Shown: piece by piece, positions 8,937 through 17,858 of the stretch
Layout of the letters: each line of letters begins with the position of its first letter
Position numbering within the stretch: position 1 is the stretch's first letter
Source of the DNA: Saccharicrinis sp963663905
GTDB taxonomy: Bacteria > Bacteroidota > Bacteroidia > Bacteroidales > Marinilabiliaceae
Length of the DNA: 64,000 nucleotides
Direction of reading: 5' to 3'
Assembly (NCBI GenBank): GCA_963663905.2
Contig: CAXXQP010000002.1
Span: 62,001-126,000, forward strand
Program-made: the position numbers and the translations under genes
Notes under the pieces: generated by a model
Databases searched by the model: none
What the model saw: only the letters and a program-made list of their open reading frames with translations
Told to the model about the DNA's origin: nothing

Positions 8937-9302
8937 GTGAAATTTAAAAACATGATTATCCTAATGACTTTGTTACCTGGACTTATTTCATGTAGGCAGA
9001 ATGAAATAACATTTGACAAAGAATTGTGGGCTTTGAGCATTGATGGATTCTATGAACATCGAGAAAAAATGATTACAGACTTATTAGAAAATAGATTGAG
9101 TAACGGGATGACATACCAATCTGTTATTGACCTTTTAGGAAAACCAGCAAATTTTGCAAACTTGGATTCTAATACAATTGGATATGAAGTTCTTGTTGAT
9201 TATGGGTGGGACATTGACCCAGTAGAAACAAAGACTCTTTTAATTATTTTTTCATCAGATTCGACAATTTCGCATTTTAAATTAAACCATTGGAAGAAGT
9301 AA
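8937..9302 (+). CDS. Small lipoprotein, BamE/SmpA-like fold possible
   Basis: A 121-residue protein with a lipoprotein signal: hydrophobic MKFKNMIILMTLLPGL followed by lipobox LISC. The mature part includes RLSNGMTYQSVIDLLGKPANF, the pattern (GMT..xVxxLLGKP) seen in SmpA/OmlA-like small envelope proteins, though I cannot confirm the fold. GTG at 8937 lies just after the previous stop; ATG at 8952 is an alternative. It is likely cotranscribed with the preceding hypothetical gene. Confidence 0.6.
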   Translation: MKFKNMIILMTLLPGLISCRQNEITFDKELWALSIDGFYEHREKMITDLLENRLSNGMTYQSVIDLLGKPANFANLDSNTIGYEVLVDYGWDIDPVETKTLLIIFSSDSTISHFKLNHWKK

Positions 9303-9320
9303 AATAATAAAGCACGACAT

Positions 9321-9343
9321 GCCAATCGAATTCTAAGATAAAG
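9321..9343 (-). repeat. Inverted copy of the junction arm
   Basis: GCCAATCGAATTCTAAGATA reads on the minus strand as the TATCTTAGAATTCGATTGGC arm found after the junction core at 17811, 27109 and 54509. Here it lies 18 bases after the stop of a plus-strand gene. In all cases the arm is therefore at the 3' side of the neighbouring gene, whichever strand that gene is on. Confidence 0.5.
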
Positions 9344-9377
9344 AATTACTGGTACCAACAAAGTCGTTCATGGAATA

Positions 9378-9530
9378 CTCCTTTTGTGAGACTTATTATA
9401 TCAAATAAAAATGACTTCTTGAATAAATTACACGTTAGATTGTTTGGCTAATTAACATGAATACCTATTTTAGTAAGTCGTTAACCTAAATACAAAAGCA
9501 TAATATCTCCTAATGACTTGGGAACATATT
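9378..9530 (+). repeat. Long cassette-junction repeat, copy C
   Basis: It begins with the core CTCCTTTTGTGAGACT (9378-9393), continues with GACTTCTTGAATAAATTACAC and the tail ATACCTATTTTAGTAAGTCG, then TATCTCC and ATATTTTAGTTG. The first half matches copy F closely and the last part matches copy B (8385-8425). The rest of the 9303-9812 gap holds the inverted arm at 9321 and a possible 52-codon frame. Confidence 0.6.
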
Positions 9531-9534
9531 TTAG

Positions 9535-9693
9535 TTGATAGCAATTCAGAAAGAAAATAATATAATAGAAGGTAAAATTTATATAAAAAACTGGAGTAGT
9601 GAATCAATAATATTGAAAGAAGACATTAAAATTAAAGATTTACTAAGAAACAAAAACTTAAAAATAAGAGGCACTAGAAACTTTAATAGATAA
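9535..9693 (+). CDS. Possible small ORF, 52 codons
   Basis: A TTG-started frame encodes a lysine/asparagine/isoleucine-rich peptide (LIAIQKENNIIEGKIYIKNW and onward) ending GTRNFNR. It starts exactly where the long repeat tail ends (TTTTAG/TTG). It could be a real small gene, the end of a decayed gene, or chance in AT-rich DNA. I do not recognise it. Confidence 0.25.
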   Translation: MIAIQKENNIIEGKIYIKNWSSESIILKEDIKIKDLLRNKNLKIRGTRNFNR

Positions 9694-9812
9694 AATCAAA
9701 TGTTAGCTATCCTTCATGCGCAATATGCCAATCTATAGCATAATAACGTTAATTCGTTCTCACCTATTGATACTACGTGTTTAATTTACCTCACAAAATG
9801 ATTTAAAATAAT

Positions 9813-10559
9813 ATGACAAGTAAACTCTCATTGATATTATTAATAATTCTTTTAAGCTCTTTTCTGTCTGACTCCTTTAAAGATAGTCAATTAAAGTATT
9901 CGAGAGTTCGACAAGCATATAAGGATAAAGAAAGCAGTATGTTAAATCTCCTTCAGGAAATACAAATAGATAGGAGCAAACTGAAAATTTATCTTCGGGC
10001 ATTTAAAAAAGAGAAGCAAATTGAGTTGTGGGGTAAGGGTGATTCTGAAATGAAATATTCATTAATTAAAACATATGATGTTTGTCGTACTTCTGGCAAC
10101 TTAGGACCTAAAAGGAAACGAGGAGATTTGCAAATACCTGAAGGATTTTATAACATAGACAGATTCAATCCTTACAGTAATTTTTATCTGTCTTTAGGAA
10201 TTAATTATCCAAACAAATCTGACAGGATTTTAGGAGTAAAAGGCAATCTTGGAGGAGATATTTTTATTCATGGAGCGTGTGTGACAATTGGATGTATGCC
10301 AATTACAGATAGTCAGATTAAAGAATTATATATATTCTGCATTGAAGCCAGAAATAACGGGCAATCAAAGATTCCTGTTACGATTTTTCCCTCGAAATTA
10401 ACAGAAAATGAGTTTAGACGACTGATTAATATATACAATAAGGATTCTGAGAAAATAGGATTATGGACTGATCTTAAAAAGGGTTACGATATTTTTAATG
10501 AAACAAAACAACTCCCAACTATTGGGTTTTTAAATTCTGGGAGACATAATGTTAACTAA
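9813..10559 (+). CDS. L,D-transpeptidase (YkuD) family protein
   Basis: A 248-residue secreted or membrane-anchored protein: a hydrophobic N-terminus (MTSKLSLILLIILLSSFL) precedes a YkuD catalytic domain. The family signature HGxxxxxGC is IFIHGACVTIGCMPITD, giving catalytic His153 and Cys161. The spacing resembles the YafK/ErfK branch. Such enzymes cross-link peptidoglycan (3-3 bonds) or attach proteins to it in the periplasm. It stands alone between two junction repeats, as a single-gene cassette would. No substrate can be inferred. Confidence 0.85.
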   Translation: MTSKLSLILLIILLSSFLSDSFKDSQLKYSRVRQAYKDKESSMLNLLQEIQIDRSKLKIYLRAFKKEKQIELWGKGDSEMKYSLIKTYDVCRTSGNLGPKRKRGDLQIPEGFYNIDRFNPYSNFYLSLGINYPNKSDRILGVKGNLGGDIFIHGACVTIGCMPITDSQIKELYIFCIEARNNGQSKIPVTIFPSKLTENEFRRLINIYNKDSEKIGLWTDLKKGYDIFNETKQLPTIGFLNSGRHNVN

Positions 10560-10653
10560 TAACTGGTTGCAATAAATGGGAATATTGGTGATAAGCAAGA
10601 CCCAGTGATTATTCTTATTATTCAGCAGCATTAGGTTTTGCGTTAATTTTTCA

Positions 10654-10669
10654 CTCCTTTTGTGAGACT
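10654..10669 (+). repeat. Cassette-junction core, copy D
   Basis: CTCCTTTTGTGAGACT, identical to copies B, C and F. It is followed by GGTTAACAAAAATATTGTTA, a small hairpin (TAACAA/TTGTTA). It lies in the 295-bp gap between the L,D-transpeptidase gene and the next plus-strand gene, where I see nothing else. Confidence 0.6.
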
Positions 10670-10854
10670 ATAAAAGGTTAACAAAAATATTGTTACATAG
10701 GATTATTAATAACTAATAATTATATTTGAGTAAATGAAATGCGGAATTTACTTTTAATAGTATATTGTTGGCTGTCCAAATTCTAGGGTGGCACTTTCAT
10801 TCCATAAATTATCTATAAAAGTAGAGAGAGAGTATCTAACCGAATAATCAATTA

Positions 10855-11280
10855 ATGAAAATAAAATATAAGTTTTTTCAAGAGGAAAAGCTTCTTGTGT
10901 ATCGTGTGTTAGGAAAGTTTTCTATAAATCAGTGGGAGAAGTATTATCATAAATTATTACAAAGAAAAGAATGGGAGTATGTTGAAAATGTATTAGTTGA
11001 TTTCAGAGAAACCGTTAATTTACTTGAAGTTATAAATGATATACCTGAGATGAAAAAATTCAGAACAGAAATTATAAAAAAGAAATATCAAACAGTACTT
11101 TTAGCAGATAATCCAGATACGACCGTTTTTACACATTTATATGTTAATGAATTATTGCAAGATTATCCATGCACTTATTGTTCGACCATCGAGTATGCAT
11201 TAAAAGTTTTTGAAATAGATATGATTTTACCTGATTTTGAAGCAATGATTTGTTCCTTGGATGAATTATTCAGGAATTAA
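10855..11280 (+). CDS. Hypothetical protein, 141 aa, STAS/SpoIIAA-like pattern possible
   Basis: A small soluble protein. It opens with alternating strands (KIKYKFFQEEKLLVYRVLGKFSINQWEKYY), then has LVDFRE near residue 47 and a VLLADNPDTTVFTHLY segment. This order resembles the SpoIIAA-like/STAS fold that many Bacteroidota encode as single-domain proteins. I cannot confirm the fold, and no partner kinase or phosphatase is near. It is followed by the nested IS66 insertion. Confidence 0.5.
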   Translation: MKIKYKFFQEEKLLVYRVLGKFSINQWEKYYHKLLQRKEWEYVENVLVDFRETVNLLEVINDIPEMKKFRTEIIKKKYQTVLLADNPDTTVFTHLYVNELLQDYPCTYCSTIEYALKVFEIDMILPDFEAMICSLDELFRN

Positions 11281-11348
11281 GCCACTTTTTCTGTGGAGCT
11301 ATTAATAATTTATAGTATGATTATAAATATTTCACTAAAAATAATATT

Positions 11349-11356
11349 TTTGCATC
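11349..11356. repeat. Outer target-site duplication (left) of the IS66 insertion
   Basis: TTTGCATC immediately before the first IS66 end is repeated at 16477-16484 immediately after the last IS66 end. Eight bases is the normal IS66 duplication. Confidence 0.9.
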
Positions 11357-11407
11357 GTATCCATTCGGCCTGATACATATTGTTAACAAAAGCATGCCTA
11401 CTTAGCT

Positions 11408-11740
11408 TTGATTCAAAAAATAAGTATGAAAGAATCGAGTTACAGGAAGTTAATAGAAGAACAAGAACAATCAGGATTAAGCGTTAGAGATTTTTGTTCC
11501 AACCAAGGATTTGCAGTTTCAACTTTCTACAAATGGAAAAAGACATTGCAAGAAGAACAAGTTCAGAGTTTTGTGCCTCTGGTAATAAAAGAGAAGAAAT
11601 ATACAAAAGAGGTACCGATTGTAAGAGATGAAAAAACAATTGATAATAACACATTTGAGTTTACTTTTCCAAACGGAACAAAGCTAAAGCTCACTGGGGA
11701 ATTAGATCTATCAGTTCTCAAAGCAATTATTCATCTTTAA
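11408..11740 (+). CDS. tnpA: IS66 TnpA-like protein (copy 1)
   Basis: A small IS66 accessory protein with an N-terminal helix-turn-helix of the transposase_8 type: EEQEQSGLSVRDFCSNQGFAVSTFYKWKK. A TTG at 11408 gives 110 residues; ATG at 11426 (MKESSYRK) is the likelier start. It is identical to the copy at 13782 and is followed 12 bases later by tnpB. Confidence 0.9.
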   Translation: MIQKISMKESSYRKLIEEQEQSGLSVRDFCSNQGFAVSTFYKWKKTLQEEQVQSFVPLVIKEKKYTKEVPIVRDEKTIDNNTFEFTFPNGTKLKLTGELDLSVLKAIIHL

Positions 11741-11752
11741 TAAAACCAGACT

Positions 11753-12103
11753 ATGTTTAATTTACATGGGAAGCTTCAGTATTTCCTATACCCGGCACCA
11801 GTTGATATGCGTAAAAGTTTCTATACCCTAAGTGGCGTAGTTAGTTCTATTATGAAACGTAATGTACAAGATGGAGAGGCCTTTATTTTTGTTAATCGAA
11901 ATATGAGTATAATGAAAGTTCTCCATTTAGAGCATGGAGGATTGGTTATTTACCATAAGAGACTTGAAAATGGCACTTTTACATTACCTAGATTTAATGA
12001 AGATATCGTGTCACAGCAAATAACCTGGCAGGAATTAATGATGATTGTAGACAATGTAAAACCTATAAAAAGAAGATTGAAAAAACGTCAAAAATCAATC
12101 TGA
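11753..12103 (+). CDS. tnpB: IS66 Orf2 TnpB (copy 1)
   Basis: A 116-residue protein of the IS66 Orf2 family, recognised by YFLYPAPVDMRKSFYTLSGVV near the start and by the basic tail. It is needed for transposition of IS66 elements, but its biochemical role is unsettled. Identical to the copy at 14127. Confidence 0.92.
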   Translation: MFNLHGKLQYFLYPAPVDMRKSFYTLSGVVSSIMKRNVQDGEAFIFVNRNMSIMKVLHLEHGGLVIYHKRLENGTFTLPRFNEDIVSQQITWQELMMIVDNVKPIKRRLKKRQKSI

Positions 12104-12173
12104 TTTCCATTCGCAAATTAGGCTACACCCCCTGATTTTACTATCTTTAGGCGTCTAATAGATCAGGGGATAA

Positions 12174-13760
12174 ATGAGCCAATTTTCAGATAATGATGAT
12201 TTCATACAAGAACTACTTCAGCAAAGAGATGAACTCTATGCAGAAGTATCTCGTTTTCGTCATGCAGATAATGGTACATTAGATACTCTTGAAAAAGAAA
12301 ATAGAGAAAAAGATACTATCATTAAGCAGCAATCAGAAAAAATTGATAAGCTATTAGATCAATTAGCCTGGTATAAACGTAAAATGTGGAATCCTTCCAG
12401 AGAACGGTATATACCAGAGAATCCTGATCAAAGGAAAATAGACTGGGACGGATTGGACTTATTGCCGGAGGAAGAAAAGCTGACAAAAGAAGCTGACAAA
12501 GAAATAATCGCTTACGAACGTCGCAAACCACAAAAAGAAAAAAAGAAACCTGTTCGTTTACCACTTCCTGAAGATCTTAGAAGAGAAGAAGAGTTTATAG
12601 AACCAGAAGGTCTTAATGAAAACTGGGTACGTATAGGAGAAGAAGTTACTGAGGTACTAGAATATAAACCGGGAGAACTTTATGTGCGTAAAATAATACG
12701 CCCAAAGTATGCTGTAAAATCAGAAGAACAAATAACTGAAGAACAATCAAGAATCAGGATTGCTTCACTTCCCTTATTACCATTGCCACGTAGCAATGCA
12801 GATGCATCATTACTGGCAGAGATAATCATGAATAAATATCTCTATCATATACCTTTTCATCGCCAGATAGCCATGTTCAAACAGTTGGGATTGATACTTT
12901 CTGCATCAACAGTAAATGGATGGTTTAAGGATGTTTGTGATTTGCTTCGGGCATTATATTACCGACTGGGAGAAATAGTGAAGGATAGTGACTATATACA
13001 GGTTGACGAGAGCACCGTTCCTGTTGTAAATGATGAAAAACACAAGACGGTAAAAGCTTATTTGTGGATGGTTCGATCAGTAATGAAAAATCTGGTTTAT
13101 TTTCATTACGACAAAGGTTCCAGAGCTCAAAAAGTAGTGGTTGAACTTTTACACGATTATAAAGGCGCTATCCAAACAGACGGATATGAAGCTTACTCCA
13201 TCTACGAACAAAAGAAAGGTGTTTTGCTCTTGGGATGCTGGGCTCATGCGCGTCGTAAATTTGAAGAAAGCCTCAAGGAAGATAAAGCTGGAGCTGAATA
13301 TGCATTGCTTCAGATAGGTAAACTATATCAAATCGAAACAATGGCTGATGATCAGGAATTAGATTTTCAGCAACGAGCAGAACTTCGTACTCGTTTGGCT
13401 TATCCAATTATGGTTGCATTTGAAAAATGGATTGTCAATTATTATCCGAAAGTTTTACCAAATGGACGAATGGGAAGAGCATTGAAATATACGTATTCCC
13501 TTTTTTACCGCTTGTCACGCTATCATTTGGATGGACGATATAAATTGGATAACAACTTGGCAGAAAATGCCATTAGGCCTCTGGCTTTAGGTAGAAAAAA
13601 TTATTTGTTTTGCGGCAATCATGAAGCTGCCGAAAACGCTGCTGTTATATATTCTTTAATAGGATGCTGTAATGCTTGTGATGTTGATGTTCGAGAATGG
13701 TTAATCGATGTATTAACAAAGATTCCAAACGTATCCATTCGGCCTGATACATATTGTTAA
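12174..13760 (+). pseudogene. tnpC: IS66 DDE transposase TnpC, 3' end lost (copy 1)
   Basis: The first 519 residues equal those of the intact copy: an N-terminal coiled coil, then a zinc-binding and DDE domain with YIQVDESTVPVV, AIQTDGYEAY and NNLAENAIRPLALGRKN. The frame then runs into the left end of copy 2 and ends after nine foreign residues. The missing C-terminus lies at 16295-16385. The DDE core survives, so activity is possible but doubtful. Confidence 0.92.
13723..13730. repeat. Inner target-site duplication (left)
   Basis: TTCCAAAC, inside tnpC of copy 1, is repeated at 16287-16294 on the other side of copy 2. This proves that copy 2 transposed into copy 1. Confidence 0.92.
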
Positions 13761-13781
13761 CAAAAGCATGCCTACTTAGCT

Positions 13782-14114
13782 TTGATTCAAAAAATAAGTA
13801 TGAAAGAATCGAGTTACAGGAAGTTAATAGAAGAACAAGAACAATCAGGATTAAGCGTTAGAGATTTTTGTTCCAACCAAGGATTTGCAGTTTCAACTTT
13901 CTACAAATGGAAAAAGACATTGCAAGAAGAACAAGTTCAGAGTTTTGTGCCTCTGGTAATAAAAGAGAAGAAATATACAAAAGAGGTACCGATTGTAAGA
14001 GATGAAAAAACAATTGATAATAACACATTTGAGTTTACTTTTCCAAACGGAACAAAGCTAAAGCTCACTGGGGAATTAGATCTATCAGTTCTCAAAGCAA
14101 TTATTCATCTTTAA
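13782..14114 (+). CDS. tnpA: IS66 TnpA-like protein (copy 2)
   Basis: Same sequence as the copy 1 protein, with the helix-turn-helix SVRDFCSNQGFAVSTFYKWKK. The ATG at 13800 is the likelier start. It is the first gene of the complete IS66. Confidence 0.9.
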   Translation: MIQKISMKESSYRKLIEEQEQSGLSVRDFCSNQGFAVSTFYKWKKTLQEEQVQSFVPLVIKEKKYTKEVPIVRDEKTIDNNTFEFTFPNGTKLKLTGELDLSVLKAIIHL

Positions 14115-14126
14115 TAAAACCAGACT

Positions 14127-14477
14127 ATGTTTAATTTACATGGGAAGCTTCAGTATTTCCTATACCCGGCACCAGTTGATATGCGTAAAAGTTTCTATAC
14201 CCTAAGTGGCGTAGTTAGTTCTATTATGAAACGTAATGTACAAGATGGAGAGGCCTTTATTTTTGTTAATCGAAATATGAGTATAATGAAAGTTCTCCAT
14301 TTAGAGCATGGAGGATTGGTTATTTACCATAAGAGACTTGAAAATGGCACTTTTACATTACCTAGATTTAATGAAGATATCGTGTCACAGCAAATAACCT
14401 GGCAGGAATTAATGATGATTGTAGACAATGTAAAACCTATAAAAAGAAGATTGAAAAAACGTCAAAAATCAATCTGA
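14127..14477 (+). CDS. tnpB: IS66 Orf2 TnpB (copy 2)
   Basis: 116 residues, identical to copy 1, with the PAPVDMRKSFYTLSG signature of IS66 Orf2 proteins. It lies between tnpA and tnpC of the complete element. Confidence 0.92.
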   Translation: MFNLHGKLQYFLYPAPVDMRKSFYTLSGVVSSIMKRNVQDGEAFIFVNRNMSIMKVLHLEHGGLVIYHKRLENGTFTLPRFNEDIVSQQITWQELMMIVDNVKPIKRRLKKRQKSI

Positions 14478-14547
14478 TTTCCATTCGCAAATTAGGCTAC
14501 ACCCCCTGATTTTACTATCTTTAGGCGTCTAATAGATCAGGGGATAA

Positions 14548-16206
14548 ATGAGCCAATTTTCAGATAATGATGATTTCATACAAGAACTACTTCAGCAAAG
14601 AGATGAACTCTATGCAGAAGTATCTCGTTTTCGTCATGCAGATAATGGTACATTAGATACTCTTGAAAAAGAAAATAGAGAAAAAGATACTATCATTAAG
14701 CAGCAATCAGAAAAAATTGATAAGCTATTAGATCAATTAGCCTGGTATAAACGTAAAATGTGGAATCCTTCCAGAGAACGGTATATACCAGAGAATCCTG
14801 ATCAAAGGAAAATAGACTGGGACGGATTGGACTTATTGCCGGAGGAAGAAAAGCTGACAAAAGAAGCTGACAAAGAAATAATCGCTTACGAACGTCGCAA
14901 ACCACAAAAAGAAAAAAAGAAACCTGTTCGTTTACCACTTCCTGAAGATCTTAGAAGAGAAGAAGAGTTTATAGAACCAGAAGGTCTTAATGAAAACTGG
15001 GTACGTATAGGAGAAGAAGTTACTGAGGTACTAGAATATAAACCGGGAGAACTTTATGTGCGTAAAATAATACGCCCAAAGTATGCTGTAAAATCAGAAG
15101 AACAAATAACTGAAGAACAATCAAGAATCAGGATTGCTTCACTTCCCTTATTACCATTGCCACGTAGCAATGCAGATGCATCATTACTGGCAGAGATAAT
15201 CATGAATAAATATCTCTATCATATACCTTTTCATCGCCAGATAGCCATGTTCAAACAGTTGGGATTGATACTTTCTGCATCAACAGTAAATGGATGGTTT
15301 AAGGATGTTTGTGATTTGCTTCGGGCATTATATTACCGACTGGGAGAAATAGTGAAGGATAGTGACTATATACAGGTTGACGAGAGCACCGTTCCTGTTG
15401 TAAATGATGAAAAACACAAGACGGTAAAAGCTTATTTGTGGATGGTTCGATCAGTAATGAAAAATCTGGTTTATTTTCATTACGACAAAGGTTCCAGAGC
15501 TCAAAAAGTAGTGGTTGAACTTTTACACGATTATAAAGGCGCTATCCAAACAGACGGATATGAAGCTTACTCCATCTACGAACAAAAGAAAGGTGTTTTG
15601 CTCTTGGGATGCTGGGCTCATGCGCGTCGTAAATTTGAAGAAAGCCTCAAGGAAGATAAAGCTGGAGCTGAATATGCATTGCTTCAGATAGGTAAACTAT
15701 ATCAAATCGAAACAATGGCTGATGATCAGGAATTAGATTTTCAGCAACGAGCAGAACTTCGTACTCGTTTGGCTTATCCAATTATGGTTGCATTTGAAAA
15801 ATGGATTGTCAATTATTATCCGAAAGTTTTACCAAATGGACGAATGGGAAGAGCATTGAAATATACGTATTCCCTTTTTTACCGCTTGTCACGCTATCAT
15901 TTGGATGGACGATATAAATTGGATAACAACTTGGCAGAAAATGCCATTAGGCCTCTGGCTTTAGGTAGAAAAAATTATTTGTTTTGCGGCAATCATGAAG
16001 CTGCCGAAAACGCTGCTGTTATATATTCTTTAATAGGATGCTGTAATGCTTGTGATGTTGATGTTCGAGAATGGTTAATCGATGTATTAACAAAGATTCC
16101 AAACTATAATAATGATTACTCTAAAGATTTAGCAGATCTTTTACCTCACAATTGGAAAAATTCTAATAAAACAGAGATTATTCCAACAGATTCCAATAAT
16201 TGTTAG
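14548..16206 (+). CDS. tnpC: IS66 DDE transposase TnpC, intact (copy 2)
   Basis: A 552-residue transposase. The leucine-zipper-like N-terminus (about 1-75) is followed by the IS66 DDE region: QVDESTVPV (first Asp), QTDGYEAY (second Asp), and the Glu in NNLAENAIRPLALGRKNYLF. The C-terminus (IPNYNNDYSKDLADLLPHNW) is the usual TnpC tail. It can probably drive transposition of both copies and could act on the interrupted outer element. Confidence 0.94.
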   Translation: MSQFSDNDDFIQELLQQRDELYAEVSRFRHADNGTLDTLEKENREKDTIIKQQSEKIDKLLDQLAWYKRKMWNPSRERYIPENPDQRKIDWDGLDLLPEEEKLTKEADKEIIAYERRKPQKEKKKPVRLPLPEDLRREEEFIEPEGLNENWVRIGEEVTEVLEYKPGELYVRKIIRPKYAVKSEEQITEEQSRIRIASLPLLPLPRSNADASLLAEIIMNKYLYHIPFHRQIAMFKQLGLILSASTVNGWFKDVCDLLRALYYRLGEIVKDSDYIQVDESTVPVVNDEKHKTVKAYLWMVRSVMKNLVYFHYDKGSRAQKVVVELLHDYKGAIQTDGYEAYSIYEQKKGVLLLGCWAHARRKFEESLKEDKAGAEYALLQIGKLYQIETMADDQELDFQQRAELRTRLAYPIMVAFEKWIVNYYPKVLPNGRMGRALKYTYSLFYRLSRYHLDGRYKLDNNLAENAIRPLALGRKNYLFCGNHEAAENAAVIYSLIGCCNACDVDVREWLIDVLTKIPNYNNDYSKDLADLLPHNWKNSNKTEIIPTDSNNC

Positions 16207-16294
16207 ATTTTCTACATTGTTGCTAAAAATGGCTTTACTTCTTGAACTCAATTAATTTTAACATACGTGCGAGACCGCATGCTTACTTCCAAAC

Positions 16295-16476
16295 TATAAT
16301 AATGATTACTCTAAAGATTTAGCAGATCTTTTACCTCACAATTGGAAAAATTCTAATAAAACAGAGATTATTCCAACAGATTCCAATAATTGTTAGATTT
16401 TCTACATTGTTGCTAAAAATGGCTTTACTTCTTGAACTCAATTAATTTTAACATACGTGCGAGACCGCATGCTTAC
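16295..16476 (+). pseudogene. Separated 3' end of copy 1 tnpC and right IS66 end
   Basis: This duplicates 16105-16286: the last about 30 codons of tnpC, the untranslated end and the terminal inverted repeat, cut from the rest of copy 1 by copy 2. It is followed by the TTTGCATC duplication. Confidence 0.92.
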
Positions 16477-16507
16477 TTTGCATCAGGGTTAGGTTTGGTT
16501 AAAGATT

Positions 16508-16545
16508 AAAAGGCACTATCAGAATAGCTGATAGTGCCTTTTTTA
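16508..16545. terminator. Bidirectional hairpin terminator
   Basis: AAAGGCACTATCAG pairs with CTGATAGTGCCTTTTTT across a 5-base loop, with an A-run on one side and a T-run on the other, so it can end transcription from either strand. It lies 34 bases beyond the stop of the minus-strand DUF4145 gene. The 20 bases before it (GGTTAGGTTTGGTTAAAGAT) and the hairpin itself resemble the terminator at 25552, so the whole block is a repeat. Confidence 0.75.
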
Positions 16546-16578
16546 TTATATTTTTCTCATTTTACAATTTTGTTGTTT

Positions 16579-17250
16579 CTATTTATTCCTTGAGCTTTTT
16601 AATTTTTTTGCTAATACATTTAGGTCATAAAGATTTTTCAATGTTTGATGTACAATTTCAAATGCCAAATCTAATTCTTCTTTAGGTGTTTCATAAAGCT
16701 CATGCACTGCATGATTTCCCAAAAACCTAATTTCATGTAGTGTTTCTGCATGGTGTGTAGTTAAAAAACCATTCTCGACTAACCCTTGAATTTTACCATC
16801 TAGTTTATTTGATTTTCTTTTTTGTCGATTCCTATCTACAACAGTACCTTGTGTAATATTCTTTTCTTTACATATGCCTTCTATTAAGGCTCTAAGTCCA
16901 ATGCTACATAAAATTATAAAATTGGCATAGTATGAATCTACTGTCTCTTTGTAGATCTGATCTAGTGAGCTTGGAAGATTCTTTATGTAATACTTATCCT
17001 TGCTAGCAAGTGTTCTTTTAGGGTATGTTTCTATGTCCCATGGGATTTCTCCATTAATCTCTGCGAAATGATATTCACGTTCTGTATCGTTATATAACTT
17101 ACGAAATGAAATAGTATCACATCCTTTACATTTGACAATTTGATATTTTCTATCCTCCCACCAGCCTGATTCTTCAACATGGTTTCGTTCTTCTTCTTTT
17201 AATACTTCATGATTTGTCTTGTCGTTACATTTGATACAATTACTTTTCAT
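16579..17250 (-). CDS. DUF4145-domain protein with zinc ribbon
   Basis: A 223-residue protein. The N-terminus has two Cys pairs, CIKC (about 5-8) and CKGC (about 41-44), forming a likely zinc ribbon. The C-terminal half is a DUF4145 helical domain with LRALIEGICKEKNI and EIRFLGNHAVHEL. DUF4145 is often found alone or fused to restriction and defence proteins; its activity is unknown. It follows two small minus-strand genes and may share their transcript. Confidence 0.8.
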   Translation of the reverse strand: MKSNCIKCNDKTNHEVLKEEERNHVEESGWWEDRKYQIVKCKGCDTISFRKLYNDTEREYHFAEINGEIPWDIETYPKRTLASKDKYYIKNLPSSLDQIYKETVDSYYANFIILCSIGLRALIEGICKEKNITQGTVVDRNRQKRKSNKLDGKIQGLVENGFLTTHHAETLHEIRFLGNHAVHELYETPKEELDLAFEIVHQTLKNLYDLNVLAKKLKSSRNK

Positions 17251-17269
17251 GGATTATATAATAAATGGG

Positions 17270-17560
17270 TTATTTAAGATGGTTTCTAATCAAAATATAA
17301 TTCACACCTTCAGCTAATATTTCCCAACCAATGCCATCAAATAGGTTTGACTCTCCTTCATCTTTTTTACCTTTTTTACTCATTAGAATATTTTTATTAT
17401 TTGTGAAATCTTTCAGTAAGTGTCCGATTTTTCTTCTTAATAGTAAATCCTGTAGCGATTTATTAGCATATAAAATTTCGATATCAAAAAATTGGCTAAG
17501 AGTATTGTAGTCCATTGTATATGGGGGTTGTGTGACGAATATTCTATTTTCCTTGCTCAA
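17270..17560 (-). CDS. Hypothetical protein, 96 aa
   Basis: I do not recognise this protein. It is soluble, with YTMDYNTLSQFFDIEILYANKS near the start and a lysine-rich middle. It overlaps the preceding 67-residue gene by 17 bases and ends 20 bases before the DUF4145 gene, which suggests a three-gene operon on the minus strand. Confidence 0.5.
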   Translation of the reverse strand: MSKENRIFVTQPPYTMDYNTLSQFFDIEILYANKSLQDLLLRRKIGHLLKDFTNNKNILMSKKGKKDEGESNLFDGIGWEILAEGVNYILIRNHLK

Positions 17561-17747
17561 TAATAGATATAATCTTTTCTAATTTAATTATTCTTGATTC
17601 AAGCAATTTTATATCTTTCTCCCTGATTAGGTATTTTGAATAATCAGCTTCTTCTACATTAAGCTGTTTTAATTTTTCAATCAGACTATTATAATATTGA
17701 AACCTATCATCTTCGTCTTTAATTTCATCAAATGAATTCTTACTCAT
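17544..17747 (-). CDS. Hypothetical protein, 67 aa, coiled-coil
   Basis: A short, strongly charged protein. Its C-terminal half (LIREKDIKLLESRIIKLEKI) has heptad spacing typical of a coiled coil. It is first in the likely three-gene operon ending with the DUF4145 gene. Small overlapping partners of this kind are often antitoxin- or adaptor-like, but nothing here proves it. Confidence 0.5.
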   Translation of the reverse strand: MSKNSFDEIKDEDDRFQYYNSLIEKLKQLNVEEADYSKYLIREKDIKLLESRIIKLEKIISIIEQGK

Positions 17748-17792
17748 AATACATTCATTTTATAAGGTCTTTTATCTTAATTCATACATGCG

Positions 17793-17827
17793 TTTTGTGA
17801 GACTGTTTTATCTTAGAATTTGATTAG
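17793..17827 (+). repeat. Cassette-junction repeat, copy E
   Basis: TTTTGTGAGACT then GTTTTA then TCTTAGAATTTGATTAG. It lies 32 bases beyond the stop of the minus-strand gene at 17859, the same place that copy A occupies relative to the CHAT gene. Confidence 0.6.
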
Positions 17828-17858
17828 CGGTATGTGCTTTATTTATTAGGCAAATGGT

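Larger units (their letters stand above)
13731..16286 (+). mobile_element. IS66-family element copy 2, complete
   Basis: A 2556-bp element starting GTATCCATTCGG and ending CCGCATGCTTAC, with intact tnpA, tnpB and tnpC in one direction. I see no base differences from copy 1 in the parts compared, so the event is recent. It is inserted in copy 1 in the same orientation, with TTCCAAAC duplications. Confidence 0.94.
11357..16476 (+). mobile_element. IS66-family element copy 1, interrupted by copy 2
   Basis: The outer element is 11357-13730 plus 16295-16476, that is 2374 + 182 = 2556 bp, exactly the length of the inserted copy. Its ends, GTATCCATTCGGCCTGATAC on the left and (reverse complement) GTAAGCATGCGGTCTCGCAC on the right, match at about 13 of 20 positions. 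It is flanked by TTTGCATC duplications. Its tnpA and tnpB are whole; its tnpC is cut near codon 519 by the second copy. Confidence 0.92.

Noticed and set aside
11357..16476. Tandem duplication of a single IS66
   Set aside because: The 8-bp duplications at both nested junctions show insertion of one copy into the other instead.
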